64,000 nucleotides of DNA, taken from the NCBI GenBank assembly GCA_037074705.1, contig CM073591.1:1976087-2040086 (forward strand), given 5' to 3'. The position numbers and the translations under genes are program-made. Positions 21,816-34,214 of the stretch are shown here, piece after piece. This stretch comes from Zhengitettix transpicula. Its lineage: Eukaryota > Arthropoda > Insecta > Orthoptera > Tetrigidae. How positions within the stretch are numbered: the first letter of the stretch is position 1; every line of letters begins with the position of its first letter. Under the pieces are notes generated by a model that made no database searches, was not told the origin of the DNA, and worked only from the letters and a program-made list of their open reading frames with translations.

Positions 21816-22594
21816 TATTGTAATGCCTGTTAATTAAGGCTTTGTTTTGATTGATAATATAAATTGTTGGAGAAACATTATTGACAGCGGAAACACAACA
21901 AGCAACAATGAATAGAGAGTATTGTTGACTTGGTTGGGAGAATACGCGTTCAAAATTGCGGAACGGGCAGTCTTCAGTCGGCGGTCAGAAAGGACAGAAA
22001 AGAGTCGTCGTCGAAAGATTGCAGGGGGGTGTAAAGTCGAGGCCAAAGCATAGGAGAATGAACTTGTTAAAATTACAGTAAACCAGTCTTCGTCGAAGCA
22101 GTGCAGAATAAAGTTGTTCGTCGAGATATAACAAATTCTTTTTTTAAAACAAACAAACAGTGCTTATTAGAATCTGTTAATTTAATAGAAGCTGTGGAAA
22201 ACCCACCACTGTGCTTCGAAAGTTGAAAGTATCCTGGGCTGCCGTAAGTTCCAAGAGAACAGTAAATTTTTGTAAACCGACTTAAAACATAATGTCAGAG
22301 ATCGTTCTTTAGTGTTGATAAAATAAACTGGTTAAAATAGAATCCATCTTGTAGTATAAGTACATAATAATTAATTTCGTCTATGTCTAGACGAATAAAT
22401 ATTTTCCTTTTATATTAAATCTAATTATTTGTTTCTTTGATTTTGTTTAAATGTTCTGCCGTTATCAAACCCAGTTGAGACCCTGACATCCTTTTTATAT
22501 TTGTTTAATTGTATAAGGGTTCAAGAATTAAAATAAATATTGTTTGTTTGTTAAAATATAATCTTTTTATTAAGACAACCGGTTGATTATTACA
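21816..22594. mobile_element. LTR-like segment (TGTAAT...ATTACA)
   Basis: It begins TGTAATGCCTGTTAATTAAG beside AT repeats and ends GATTATTACA beside (AT)6. It contains the family word TCAAACCCAGTTGAGACCCT. Sequences near its end match 42530-42830. It has no coding capacity and is probably a solo LTR or LTR fragment. Confidence 0.55.
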
Positions 22595-22606
22595 ATATAT
22601 ATATAT

Positions 22607-22960
22607 TGTAACAATAATTAAAGGCAATTAATAATTAAACAATTAAAATAAATTATTATATAGACGAGAACACAAATGCAATAATGGCTAAGAATACACA
22701 TACAGGCGGGGCATTGTCGTAGGGGAGCGAATAAGCTCCGGGGCGCACCAGTCGGATAAAGAATTTCGTCAAGTAGAGTCGGATACAAAAAATTGGGGAG
22801 TACAGTTGAGCCACTGAACAATGATATAGCGAGAAAGAGTAAAACTTAGTTAATTAGTACAGAACATTGTGATACCAAAGCAAATCGAGTCTGACAGTGA
22901 AGGGGTACCTTGGATATGGAGAGAACAACGTTCTGGTTTGCCCGTAATAACAACCAGAGC

Positions 22961-23002
<42 letters not shown>

Positions 23003-23618
23003 AAGTAAAGGTTTGCAGTATTTTTACGGAACAATTGTGTCTGGTGGACGATACCAAAGCCTTGGGAAGTGACTTAAATTCAGTGAAACGCTGGCCTGTT
23101 ACGTGTAAATAATGTAAATTGTATCATAGAATCCAAACAATTGCCTGGTACCGGTACAAACTGTAAGTAGAGAGAAACTTTCTAAATTCATGCTATGTAA
23201 ACGTTAAATAACGAGAGATCAACAGATTTCGATTTCATTTTGTTTTTTTATTCTGATGTAATTTTAATGGTTATAGAAAATGTTTGTTAAATGTTGATGG
23301 TAGGAAAAGGTATAGTTCTTTGTTTAATAGGCCTAATTAATGACCCTGAGACCAGAGTAAAGGAGCTTCTATAATAGTAAAAATATTAATTTAAAATAAT
23401 CACTGAAATAAAATTTGTTATTATAAATTTGAATAAACGAATTGTTTCAGAGTTTTAATCCCTTGCGATTATTTCCTCATCCTTTCTTTAACTTATTTTA
23501 ATAATAAATTCATCCGCTTATTAATCATAATGTAATTGATAATTACATAATTAGTGGTGCCAACGTGAGGCAGCATCACTTCAAATTCATCAATTCAATT
23601 AATTTAACTTTGTGTATT

Positions 23619-23621
<3 letters not shown>
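22607..23621. mobile_element. LTR-like segment, copy 1 (about 1.0 kb)
   Basis: It starts TGTAACAATAATTAAAGGC and ends GTGTATTACA, with (AT)n on both sides. It holds a (GA)n tract at 22963-22999. The second copy is at about 43850-44893. Contains TGACCCTGAGACCAGAG and GTGGTGCCAACGTGAGGCAG, words that recur in other LTR-like segments. No protein-coding part; a solo LTR is the simplest reading. Confidence 0.6.
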
Positions 23622-23662
<41 letters not shown>

Positions 23663-24095
23663 GGTTATTTAAAAAAATCATTAATTAATGAACAAATATT
23701 TGGACTCGCGGTGTCATCGGCAGAAGGCACGGAGGTTGTACCTAAGGATATAATGATGATATAATTGAGCGACGTAATGAATCCTTTAACATTCCTTTCG
23801 TTTTAATGATTATGTGTCTTGAAATACAAGTCGAATATTTAAAGACCAAGTACAGACTCACTACGCTAACCCGTATTAGGAGAGATGCAGAGGGGTATCA
23901 TGATTTTGAACCAACATTCCAACAACCAGAGTCCTGTTTTGAAACGTGTATATTCCGGAGTCCTCGCGTCTTCGCTCTACTAATCGCTAGGAAACGTGTG
24001 TGACAAGAGCCACCAAGAGCTTGACCTACCTGATACTTTTTTTCATCCTGTTTAAGTGAAACCTGGGGGCGTAGATAACAAATTTCATTTCCCTT
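23622..24095. other. (AT)n tract and repeat junctions
   Basis: (AT)n at 23622-23657, then a flank shared with 44931-45030 (AAATATTTGGACTCGCG), then a diverged A-tailed repeat piece to about 24035 and a short copy of the conserved downstream segment. No gene. Confidence 0.5.
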
Positions 24096-24510
24096 CCTTG
24101 CAATCCTACTTGAGTTTGAAATTTGTTGACAATGGCGAGGTGACATTATTATTATTTAGATTTTTCGGTTTATTCAATTGTCTCGGAGTAGAAAGGTGAG
24201 CAAGAAGAATACAGAAAAGTGAAAGGAAAGCAAAAAAAAGAAAATCAGAAAGTCAGAGACAGTGAGCAAGAAACAAGTTAGGTTAAATACATGACGTCAT
24301 CTGTTTAACCAACCGTGTTTCTTACGCACTGCCTGTTTCTTTCTGTTTTTCTTAGTTTCTTTTTATATTCTTGGCTTTTTTCTGTTTGCTGTCCTTTTTT
24401 TTGTTTTTCCTTGCACACTGCGAAACGTCGGGCCACATGAGTAAATATGTTTCTCTCTTTAGAGTTATTGAATGAAATTCGTATTTAGTATTATCTTTGT
24501 CTAAGACTGA
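24096..24510 (+). repeat. Start of second segmental copy, with foldback
   Basis: From TTGCAATCCTACTTG onward the sequence follows 430-840 of the first copy, including the foldback at about 24185-24420. The promoter and exon 1 (positions 1-360 of the first copy) are not present here. Confidence 0.7.
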
Positions 24511-24514
24511 TGAT

Positions 24515-25056
24515 GACAGGCCTGCGAGGGTTATTCTCTCGCAGGCAATACCTGTGAAGGATGTTCTCTCGCAGGCAGAACCTTGTAGGAGAGATACGAA
24601 GGGGCTATCTTTAGGGATGCCTTTTCCTCTCCGTTTTTGAACTAAGGTTCCCACAAGCCGAGGCACCCCGGTTCTTTGAGAGGTGTATGTTCCGGGGTCT
24701 CAGACCTTGGGCATACGGTAAGAGTTGTCCGCTATTCCCATTGGAATAGTCGGCCAACTGCCTCCTAAATTGGTCGAGGCACGGAGAAGGGAATGCTGCG
24801 TCCCCACAGCGAACTCCTCTCCCGCTATCGATAGGGCGTGGACACACCTGATGCAGGCTTTTCTATGATTTTTTCCTGCATTTCTTTAGGCGAATGCCAG
24901 GTAGGATCCTTTAAATATAGCCCGCGGGCTCTAGTTAACCCCTGGAGAGCTTTCTCAGCCCTTCCGCCTCCCCCCTTTCAAATCCCTTCTTATGCTATTA
25001 AAGGGGAGTTGCCACCATGTGCATTACCCTCATGTAGCCTGTTACCTAAAAAAAAG
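24515..25056 (+). repeat. Dispersed A-tailed repeat, copy 3
   Basis: At the same place as copy 1, just before exon 2 of the diverged Kazal gene, so this insertion predates the segmental duplication. The 5' palindrome CCTGCGAGGGTTATTCTCTC is clear. Confidence 0.8.
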
Positions 25057-25097
25057 ACTGATGATGATAGATGAAGGTCTCCGTGGTTGTGCTGCAG

Positions 25098-25965
25098 CCG
25101 TGTTGCTGCTGCTGCTGGCCGCGTGCCTGACTCACCGCTGTCACGGCTACGTGGCGCCATGTCGCTTCGACTGCTCGTCCGAATACGAGCCCGTGTGCGC
25201 CTCGGGCCCGATCGATCTCAGAACATTCTACAGCGAATGCCACATGAAAATGCACAACTGCAAGCACAGAGAATGTGAGTACGGGGTTAAGGGTCAATGA
25301 GACAACTGGAACTGTAAATATATATTGTAATAATTAAAAGAAGTAATTAATTAACAATTAATTGTAATACTCAGAATTAAATGAATTAATTAACAATTAA
25401 TTTGCCTCTCCTTGGCACGCCAATTTATGTAATACTCAAAATTAAACTATCATGGTTAATTAACGGGTGAATTTATTTACTAAATTTAAAATGAGAGGAT
25501 GTTAAATAATCACAGAATTTAAACCTCAGAAGTTCTCGTTCTGATTAAGGGTTCTATTCTCCTATGACTTTTCAAACTCTTTGGCGCCTTTCTGCTTTAC
25601 TGAATCTGTAATTGTTTGCAGGTCACGTGACGCTCGCTGATTTTTTTTTTCCGTTCACCTTCTGCTCTCTCAATATCTGGCAACTAGGCTACGAACGTCT
25701 ATGCCTGCCTTTTCCACAACACTTCGTCTCTGCTGCCCAACAATACAGTTATTAACAATGCCACGGGCTCAGAGTTACGCCGCCAATAATTAAACATTGT
25801 AATCTCCTTAATATACACACATGCAGCATCTCATAACTCGGTCCAGACGTAGTGACGAAGGTTCTGCTTTACAAGCTACGTTCCTTTCAAGAGTTTTATT
25901 TTTTATCTTTTGCAGACTACACCGTGAAGTATGAAGGAGAATGCCATGATCCAATACCAGCCTGA
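25098..25965 (+). CDS. Diverged Kazal gene, copy 2 (exons 2-3)
   Basis: Exon 2 (25098-25274) and exon 3 (25916-25965) are intact with canonical splice sites and AATAAA downstream near 26030. All six Cys and the pattern C-x3-C-x7-C-x13-C-x6-C-x13-C are kept. Loop changes against copy 1 are SSVYKPVC to SSEYEPVC, and PIYI to PIDL further on. No exon 1 is adjacent; the nearest phase-compatible exon 1 on this strand is 14962-14983. Without an upstream exon, translation could begin at 25061 or 25064. Status is uncertain: a partial gene or a gene with a 10-kb first intron. Confidence 0.6.
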
Positions 25966-26429
25966 AGACAACCTCATCGGGCCATATATTTGTCTATTGT
26001 GTAACTAAACTGCAACACTGAGAATATTAATAAAATGTTGGAGCTAAAGGCCTGGAAATTCCATTCTTCACCGCCTACTTAATCTTTCCTTAATACCTCG
26101 AGACTAGATCACTTATTATGAAACCATAATAATTAGAACTGTGTAGTGAATATAGTCTAGTGTTGTGATATTATTGTGGTTGTCTCCCTTCATAGTTAAA
26201 TAGTTTCATCTCTATTTTCAGATATCTTTCCACTTTACTTCTATTCAGGCCAGTAAAATATCAATTCTATCTCTAACTTTGTCCCAATTAACCTCTAATT
26301 AACATAATATTATATGCATGTATTTTTGGTTGAAGTAATGTCCCTAGGCCTAGCTTATATTATAAAATAATGTTGTTAATTAACTGTATTTTCTTTAATT
26401 GTAACTCCCCGTATTTAATTAAGTTGTAA

Positions 26430-27000
26430 TTTCATGCAGCTACCAGCGGGCAAACTGATTATTATTTTGAAAATAGTGTTTCCTGCTTTTTGCTATTAGC
26501 GAGAAAGGTGAAAAATTCAGTGGTTTTTAGGCCACAGGAACTTTTCAAGACGCTTTGGCATTGCAAAACTTGCGGGGGTTTTTTGAAGAATGGCCAAGAC
26601 AATGTGAGGGGAAAAATGCCGGACCTTTTGCTCGTGGCACAGTGACGTGGAGGATTCACTTCTGACAAAACTCTATCGCCTGTCATTTTACAAACTTTAC
26701 TGCGCGTGCTTGACGTGACGTCACAGCAAGCAAGGTAGGAGTTTTCTTGTGATCGTGTTGGAACAGTTGGCCACCTGCCTTCCAAACTAGAGAAGAGGAT
26801 TCTATGGCACCACCGCAAGGAAAGGCGTGGGATAAGTAGCAAGAAAACGACCTACCTGATTCAGGTTTCCTGGGATGTGTCCTTCAGCACTTCTAGGCGA
26901 ATGCCCAGGGACATCAGGGAACAAACACTTAGCGTCTCCACTTCCTGTTCTCTGGAGAAGAAGGGATTACGACGTAGATGACACTAAGGCATATTGCCAA
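26430..27000 (+). repeat. Old relative of the A-tailed repeat, second copy
   Basis: Matches 4690-5200. AAAGGCGTGGGATAAGTAGC and CGACCTACCTGATTCAGG keep the order of the A-tailed repeat. Confidence 0.4.
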
Positions 27001-27031
27001 GCCGAAAAAAGTACAATAAATAAGGTACATG

Positions 27032-27563
27032 TACAGGATGTTTTAAAAGAATCGTACAATTTTACATGTATATATAATGAAAATTAATGATCTGGTGAAA
27101 TGAAGGTTTCCTTTGTAGTAAAGGAAAATAATCACATTTTTTTTACCTAAAAAGTCAAAGAACCTCCAATGAGATTCGCGGCACGTCCACGCAGTATTCA
27201 AATTCGTTCAAATTCTCTAGCGAACACGCATTCAGCTAATTCGCTTTCCCTGTTGTTGTTACGCAGTGCGATCATTCTCGCTGGAAGTGGATGAAGGGGA
27301 AACTGAGTCTGGAATGAATTTACACTAGGGAAAAATAGCATAAAGAGAGATCCGATCGCTGACTTTCGTAGCCAGTAAAGTAAGACTGAATCAGTTTTCT
27401 CCAGATCGGCCGATCCAACCACGAGGAAGCATTTCATTTAAAATCCGTCGAACGTACAGGCTTCAGCGTGGAACCACGTGGAGAATTGTTCCCACACGTT
27501 GCGTTTAAAGATGTATAGTTATAAATTTCTGATATCGGAAGAGTCTTTTTGAAACTCCCTGTA
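27032..27563 (-). mobile_element. Mariner-type remnant, second copy
   Basis: Duplicate of 5237-5704 with ends TACAGGATGTTTTAAAAGA and CCCTGTA. It is about 60 bp longer because of an AT-rich insert near 27070-27145. Frame fragments at the WIG and FMLFFP words match the same region of the transposase. Not functional. Confidence 0.6.
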
Positions 27564-27631
27564 GATAGAAATACTGGTGAGTGACGTAGCTGTTTATTGA
27601 TTGAAATTATTGATTTTCTTTTTCTTAAGAG

Positions 27632-28318
27632 TGTGGTGAGCTTAAAGTCAAATTAACTATTGATATGCTATTTGTTGGGCGCCACCTGCAAGAATTGTTC
27701 TTGCAGGAAAGGGAAATATAATATTTAGTTAATAAAAACAAGAATTCATTTTATGAGAATTTATATCAAACGAAAGCTCTCCAGACTGCCAGGGATGCAT
27801 GTAACCCCCTCCCTTTCTCAAGATTAACCGTGGTTCTCCTCGTGGCAAACCGACGCGATACCCGGAAGCATGGAACGCGACTTACCAGGTCTGCAGCTCG
27901 GACAGGGTCGACTCTCTCTCTCTCATCAGCATTCGCAGAAAACGACCGGAGACCCACGTGCAAAACCAAAATCTTTCAGGATCAACTCTCCCTGACCACT
28001 CTCACCGACGGTCCAAATTCAACTCCCTGTGTTCGCAGACTTTTCTCTCTGCCTCCTCAAAATCCCTCTCTCCTGGTTGGTCCTTGTGCACACGTGACCC
28101 ACTTCATCTATTTTAGGGCCATACCTCCCTGTCATCTACCCCTTCAATGGCCGACCATGACCTTGCTTGCGGGACTTGCGGATTTCCTAATCCACCCCGC
28201 CATTGTCTTGTGTCTGCTGCTCGACCCCGGCAAGCCACATTCCCATGCTTCCAGGCAGTAATTTAGGCAACAGTTATAAAAAAATATTTTGTACAAATCG
28301 ATAACTAAAAGCGCACCA
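27632..28318. mobile_element. Solo-LTR-like insertion (687 bp) with 6-bp target repeat
   Basis: The insert begins TGTGGTGAGC and ends GCGCACCA, and is flanked on both sides by TAAGAG (27626-27631 and 28319-28324). The first segmental copy near 5765 has the unfilled site. TG...CA ends plus a 6-bp duplication fit a solo LTR. An open frame at 27830-28261 has no recognisable domain and is not called a gene. Confidence 0.75.
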
Positions 28319-28505
28319 TAAGAGGATTAATGTCATGACTTAGATTGAAGGAAAGGATCCCAGGTCAGGAAAAGAATCAGACAAGTAAGACAAACCTTAA
28401 ACGCCTGGATTTCTATAAGCTATTATAATTATAGTCGGATTTACACTGAGACATTATTGAGATCGAATGCAAAGCTGTGGAAGATTCGTGAAATTCCTTC
28501 TGTCA

Positions 28506-28941
28506 TTATTCTGGATCTATACCTGGACAGAAACCATCGTGAATCTTCACGTAATCTGAAAACAAGAACGTAGATTAAAAGAGAACTGAACTATTTGGAT
28601 CGTAACAGTGTCGCTGAATCTACGCAGCAGCAGAGATGAGGTGCAGACTATGGCGACGGCATTCAAACTCCTTACCCTGTTTGCTCCTGCAGTTTTCACT
28701 GTCTAAACCGCATCTTGTCCAAAACGATTTGTATTGACCGCGGCTGTTCTTGGTGCACATCTGGTCCGAGTCGTAGGCGCATCGGAAGCGGCATTTAGAC
28801 AGCGGCGTAGAATAAAATGTGCAGACGGCCAGGGCAGCGACCACCAGGACTGGAAGGAACACCGTGACGTCAGCATTGCGTACACGGTAGAGAGCAGCAT
28901 CAGAGAGGACGAGTCTCACCCAGGACAATACACAGCTTCAT
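28506..28941 (-). CDS. Kazal-type secreted peptide F (intact)
   Basis: Exons are 28920-28941 (MKLCIVL), 28676-28849 and 28506-28555, giving 81 aa. The signal peptide continues VLVVAALAVCTFYS. The domain is C-x3-C-x7-C-x14-C-x6-C-x13-C, with loop SKCRFRCAYDSDQMC, then TRCGLDSENC, and exon 3 HDGFCPGIDPE. Predicted P1 is Tyr. Intron 1 is 70 nt, not a multiple of three, so splicing is needed to join signal peptide and domain. Intron 2 is 120 nt. TATAAA is at 28993-28988. It is the working counterpart of gene A, which lacks one base at the start of exon 2. Confidence 0.82.
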
Positions 28942-29264
28942 GGCGAAGATCACCGGCGACTGTGAGTTGGCCTGGAGGGTCTCTTCCTTTATAAGCAACC
29001 AGTCACGAAAAACCTTGATATTTCACACCGCCATCGGTGCTAATTTACGTGCTTTTTGATAAGAGAGATGGCGGAATAAAATTCGAACCTAAATGTCAAC
29101 TCAGAGCCTTCATCTGCGCGGATTCCTTTGGAAGTGAGAAAGATCCAGCGACATCAACGTCAATGATTTTTTCCTTGCTTCAGGCAATTCACGGAGCTTT
29201 TAAACAACATAAATAAAGTCCCAGTGAGCAGTACATTAATATTTTACTCCATCGTTTATTCGCC

Positions 29265-29970
29265 ATCTATTTAGTGACCGGTTAAACTGCACTGTGTTGG
29301 TTACGTTACCTTAAGCTGAGGAGGCTGTAAGCGACGGGCGTAGCCAGTCATTTGTTGATTTCTTATTATTACAATGAACCTTCTGCTATCCCCATTGACG
29401 TGGCTCCCTCATTGTTACGCCAACCCTTCGGCTCTCCCATTGTCGTGACGTTTTGTCGCTATTTATTGTTGTAAACAGAACAGAGTAGTTGCGTTTCTCT
29501 ACGCTCTTCTTAGCACCTGACGAAAGGTACAAAGATCCCAGAAAGTTATTTGTGTTTGAAAACTAGAACATCTTGAAATTCAGTCACATTCTGTGATGTG
29601 TTTAAAATGTTAACTGAGGTCGAGCCCAGACGAACAGCTAAGGGTAAAGTAAACAAAATAGAATTTTATTAATTGTTAACTTATGTGTGAATATAATTAT
29701 TTCAATAATTATTTTAGTCAGGAATATTATGCATTGTAAGTTTTTAATTGTCATTTATGTAACTTTCTTTCTTGTAGCCCCTTGCATTTAAGCTGTGGTA
29801 CAACAATACGAAATTTTTACTGGTATAATAATTTGTTTTATTTAATTAATTTTCTTATATTTTCAATTCTTGTTTTCATTTCAAATACTTTCATTTTTTT
29901 ATAACGTAAGGTTTCTTCACTTTAAAATCTAATTAAATAAATTTGTAAATTATTTTGAATATTACAAAGC

Positions 29971-30022
<52 letters not shown>
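29265..30022. repeat. Second copy of AT-rich block and (AT)n
   Basis: Matches 8690-9454. (AT)n at 29974-30022. The gene B unit that precedes this block in the first copy is missing here. Confidence 0.65.
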
Positions 30023-30025
<3 letters not shown>

Positions 30026-30090
30026 AATACTTATTAAAGGCCAGTTTATGATTTTAGTAATTGAGAATTTAATGCTGCGTCCTCGCTCTA

Positions 30091-30276
30091 TTAATCACAA
30101 AGACACGTGTGGGACAAGAACGACCAACAGCTCGACCTACCTGATACTTTTTTCTTCCTCCTTAGGTGAATCCTGGGGCCGTAGATAACACATTCGATTT
30201 CCCTTCCTGTCTTATTGAGACTCAGAGTCCACCCTTGCTGCATGTCAACGCCCCAATAAATGGCAATTATTAACAT
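30091..30276 (-). other. Conserved open segment downstream of gene G
   Basis: Near-identical to 9525-9896 (MLIIAIYWGVDMQQGWTL, VIYGPRIHLRRKKKVSG), as expected from the segmental duplication. Confidence 0.4.
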
Positions 30277-30507
30277 TAATATAAATTTGAATCAACGAAT
30301 ATTAATCCCACTTCTTTTCGAATTTCCACAACTTCCACACCCACGCCTCATCTTATGCTCTGGAATAGGATCCAAGGTTAGGGGAAAAGAAACAAGAACA
30401 TAAGCTAGGCCATGCGCACATGCATGGACATTGTAATTATTCTTTGTTCTACTGATATTCATTATTAAGTATTAGTGCAAAACCTTCGAAGATTGGCAGA
30501 CCTGCTT

Positions 30508-30944
30508 CTATCCGTTTTCTGGTTTCTGACCTTTGCAGTAAGCATCGTGAATCCTCGCGTAATCTGGAAACAAGGTTGATTGTTGTGGATTATTGGCCTA
30601 ATTTAATATTTAATTTCATTTATTTACTTAATCATTATATTCTGCACGTTAGAAATTAGCCATACTCAGGACGGTCGAGGGAACGTGGTGAATGTTTTCA
30701 TTGCGCTTGTCAACGCCAACTGGCAGCGTTGACAACGATGCACTGACGTCATCCGCCACCGCGTTATTATCCTCCAAAATTGGCATATTTGCATGAATTC
30801 CGGTTTCGCCATGGAATGAACCTGGAAGACGACCAGGGAAGCGATCACCAAGGCTGGAAGGAGGACAGCGACGTGAGAAGAGCGTCTACGGATGAAGGAC
30901 TCATCAGACAGACGATACTCACCGAGGACAACGTTCAGCTTCAT
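30508..30944 (-). pseudogene. Kazal-type gene G (domain truncated)
   Basis: Exon 1 is 30923-30944, exon 2 starts at 30853 and exon 3 is 30508-30563. As in gene C, Cys1 is lost (PEFMQIC) and exon 2 breaks off after Cys2 into intron 2 sequence. Here the frame reads on to about 30666 because a TAG in gene C is changed. TATAAA is at 30983-30978. It cannot form the three-disulphide domain. Confidence 0.8.
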
Positions 30945-31084
30945 GGCGACTGTGAGTTTGTCTACAGCGTCCCTTACTTTATAAGCAAACCTTTGATATT
31001 TAGTTACGCCTGCTGGGCTAATTGACGGGCTTCGGCTAAGAGTAAATGCGTAATGAAAACAAAACATAAAAATGAATGGCCAAC

Positions 31085-31660
31085 CTCCGAGCTCTAATGA
31101 GTAGAATCAGTGTATAATGGCAGTTTAGTGGGTGTTGACTTCAAGCTACAAGAGACCGAACTGGTAACAGTAGCTCTGTCGTGCTACAATTATTAAGGGC
31201 TGTAAACGATTATTAAAGGATATAGTCAGATTTCGTTCGCGTTTTTTTTCATTCGTTTTCTTTTACTGTTGTATTTAATATTGTATTCCGTTAACTTCAA
31301 TGAGTGTGGATTGTTAATGTTTTAGTTCATTGTATTTGTTCTTCCTATCAAACCCAATGGTGAAATTGAGATAAAGAGAAAGTCAACGTAAATGATTGTA
31401 AAATTATAAAGCTGTATTTCCATAGAACGCAACGAATTAATAAAATAAAATTAGAAATATTTGTTTTTTTAAACTGACGGAATTCGGTGTGGCTTATCAT
31501 GTGTAATTATCAACAATAAATTTTTAATACATAATAATTTTGTTAATTATTCCTATTAATTAAGACCACCTTTTAAATCATTACATAAATGGCCCACATC
31601 GTGGGACAAAATTTAATTCATCTCCCAGTTTTTAATCATTACAATATATATATATTGTAA
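31085..31660. repeat. Second copy of 10520-11195
   Basis: It contains one unit of the tandem repeat seen three times at 10995-11180 and ends at ATTACA plus (AT)n at 31645-31660. This is the right end of the segmental duplication. No gene. Confidence 0.65.
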
Positions 31661-34080
31661 TAACCACATAAGGTATAAATAAAAAAAATATATACGATTT
31701 TGATTTTAACAAACAAATTTATTAAACTTCATCAGAAATTACAATTGAATTTAATAATAAGAACTCTTGCTCTCATGGGTCTCTACTGGGTTTGACAACG
31801 GACAGAATCGAACTATTAAAAAGAGCCAACATTTATTTTTTAAAATTAAACAAAATTATCTACTAAATTTATTAATGAACTTAACCTATAGATTGCTTCT
31901 AACTTTATTATCAAAAGAAGAGAACGACATCTGACTGTTATCCTTTAATAACGTTTACATCTGTTAATATTATACATTCCAACTTACGGTTTCTCAGGTT
32001 TACTTCGACTCGTTCTTTAGACACGCACTTTATAGCCTTGACATTCACTCACTGACTCTAACACAATATCACTGGTTCGCCGATATCTGGTTCTCCATAT
32101 CCAGTGAAATATCCCAGGTGCTCGTCGTGACACTCCTTGGCGTCGTTTGCTGCATGCAGGTCGCCTGCCAACGAAGACAGGTCAAATTCTCCTACTCATA
32201 CAGATAGAGCTTCTGTATGTTAAAAATGTTTATAGTTTTGCTGACTGATGCTGACTATTTCTGTCTCAAACTCCAACCACGATGCATTCAGCACGCTGGC
32301 TCCACTCTGACTCACTCTGACTATGCTACACGTTCGATGCCCACAGCATCTCTCTCTTACGCTGACTGTCTCTCGTTCCTCTCCCACGCTAACTGTGTCT
32401 GTCTCCTCTCCCACGCTAACTGTCGATGTTCACAGAACCCCTCTCCTACGCTGACTGTCTACACAATAGGTTATTTTCCCTATATATACCACTAGCCTCC
32501 TTGTTTTTCTCTTGATGCAAAATTCCGTCGCAACGGCGCGGTGACAGAATCCCATTACCGAAATTTACGTCCTTGCCGCTGGAGTCCTTCCGCCGGCTGC
32601 GCTCTTTTGTCCGAAACCCGACAATCGCGACAGGTCCAATTTGTCTTTGGACCTCTCCCCTCACAAGTGCGCGATACTAATTTCTCCAGATCCTAAGTCA
32701 ACAAGTGCCTGGACCCTTACACCCACTGACTCTCCTTGCAGCTGCAGTTATTTCGCCCCCGCAATTACTCAGGACTCGTCGGCCTCACCCGACTCGCACA
32801 ATATCCTTTCTTGCAAGTCCCAAGCAAATACGCCACTTGTCAGGTCATTCGTCAGAGACAATAGCCTGGTCTAACATAACCACTTTGGGACCAGCTGCTC
32901 GCCCACGTTCTGCGTTACGGATTCGCCACAGATCCCCAAATCAATAAGTTACTGGACCCGCAATTACTCTTTATACCTAATTGCCGCACCGTCACACTGT
33001 CCCTACAAATTACGGCTTCCTCTCTGCCGCCCACCAGCACTCATCCTAGATAAATGTCTTACCGCTCCGTCTTGTCACCTCGTGACAGGACCCGCAATTA
33101 CTTTTCCCTCGCATTCTCTTTATGAAATGTTCGCTGTTTTTAAACTAATGCATTACATTAAATGCATTATATTACGCCCCAAATTTAGTTTGAGAAAGGA
33201 ATTTCCAGACTTTACTCTTCGAAAAACGTAATTTCTTACAATATTTGCCCTAATTTGTCAGATTTCGTTCAGAAACTTATATCTAATCACCGTTCATTAA
33301 AAGATTTACAAAATTTCCCGTTATATTGGTGCAATGTATTATTTTTCTCATTACATAAATTGTATTAAGATTTTAAATACGTTTTACGATTTTAATTAAA
33401 TGTGCATATTTGGTCTTAATCCTAATTTTAAACACCTATATGCCCCATATTACAAATATTTCTATGTTTGTGGGTGCCACAAAACCAAATACAACCCTTT
33501 AACTTAATATCTACAACCCTTCATATCATTTAAAGTTCTTAGATTTTAACTTATCTTTAATTGTGTACTTACACATAACTATTATCATTCATTGACGTAA
33601 TTATTATTTTCTAAAACATCAACTAACTTTATAAAATTTAAATCTATTTTCTAATCCAGAATCATTTAAACTTTGAATCTATCCTGTGTCTCTAAACTCA
33701 AATAAGCCTTGACCTATTTTCTTCCTGAAATTTTCCAGCTGTTCATGTTTACCTCCAACCAGCAGTTCTTTGTTTACATCCGATCACATGTTCCTTGTTT
33801 GTATTCTCTTTCCCTCCTTCTAAAATTTATTTACGTTAAACTTTCCTTACTTTCATATTTTGCAACTATCCAAACTCTTACTAACTTGCTTAAACTTCTT
33901 AACCCCTTCCTAAACTTTATTCTTGCATTTCTTAATGCCCTCTCCATACTACTCCCGTCAGCCGCTCCCACTTCATGTTTGTCAACAAATCCTTCTATAT
34001 TATTTTGATACGAAATTCCTCCCTTTAATCCTTCTATCTCCTCAGCTCCACCTCTACTTCAACACTAACTCAACATCTTT

Positions 34081-34214
34081 CACGTGACAGCTTCAACATG
34101 CCACACCCCCTTTCTCCACTATAACCTTTACTCACAACATCTACTTCATTACCATTATTCACGTGACAGCTTCAACATGCCACACCCCCTTTCTCCACTA
34201 TAACCTTTACTCTC
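34081..34214. repeat. 80-bp spaced direct repeat in Gypsy tail
   Basis: A 54-bp segment starting CACGTGACAGCTTCAACATG occurs at 34081-34134 and again at 34161-34214. A weaker third piece is near 34598. Confidence 0.8.

Noticed and set aside
27830..28261. 143-aa frame in the 687-bp insertion
   Set aside because: No recognisable domain, both strands open, inside an LTR-like insertion absent from the duplicate.
29955..30188. Frame with a YIYIYI run
   Set aside because: Translation of the (AT)n microsatellite.
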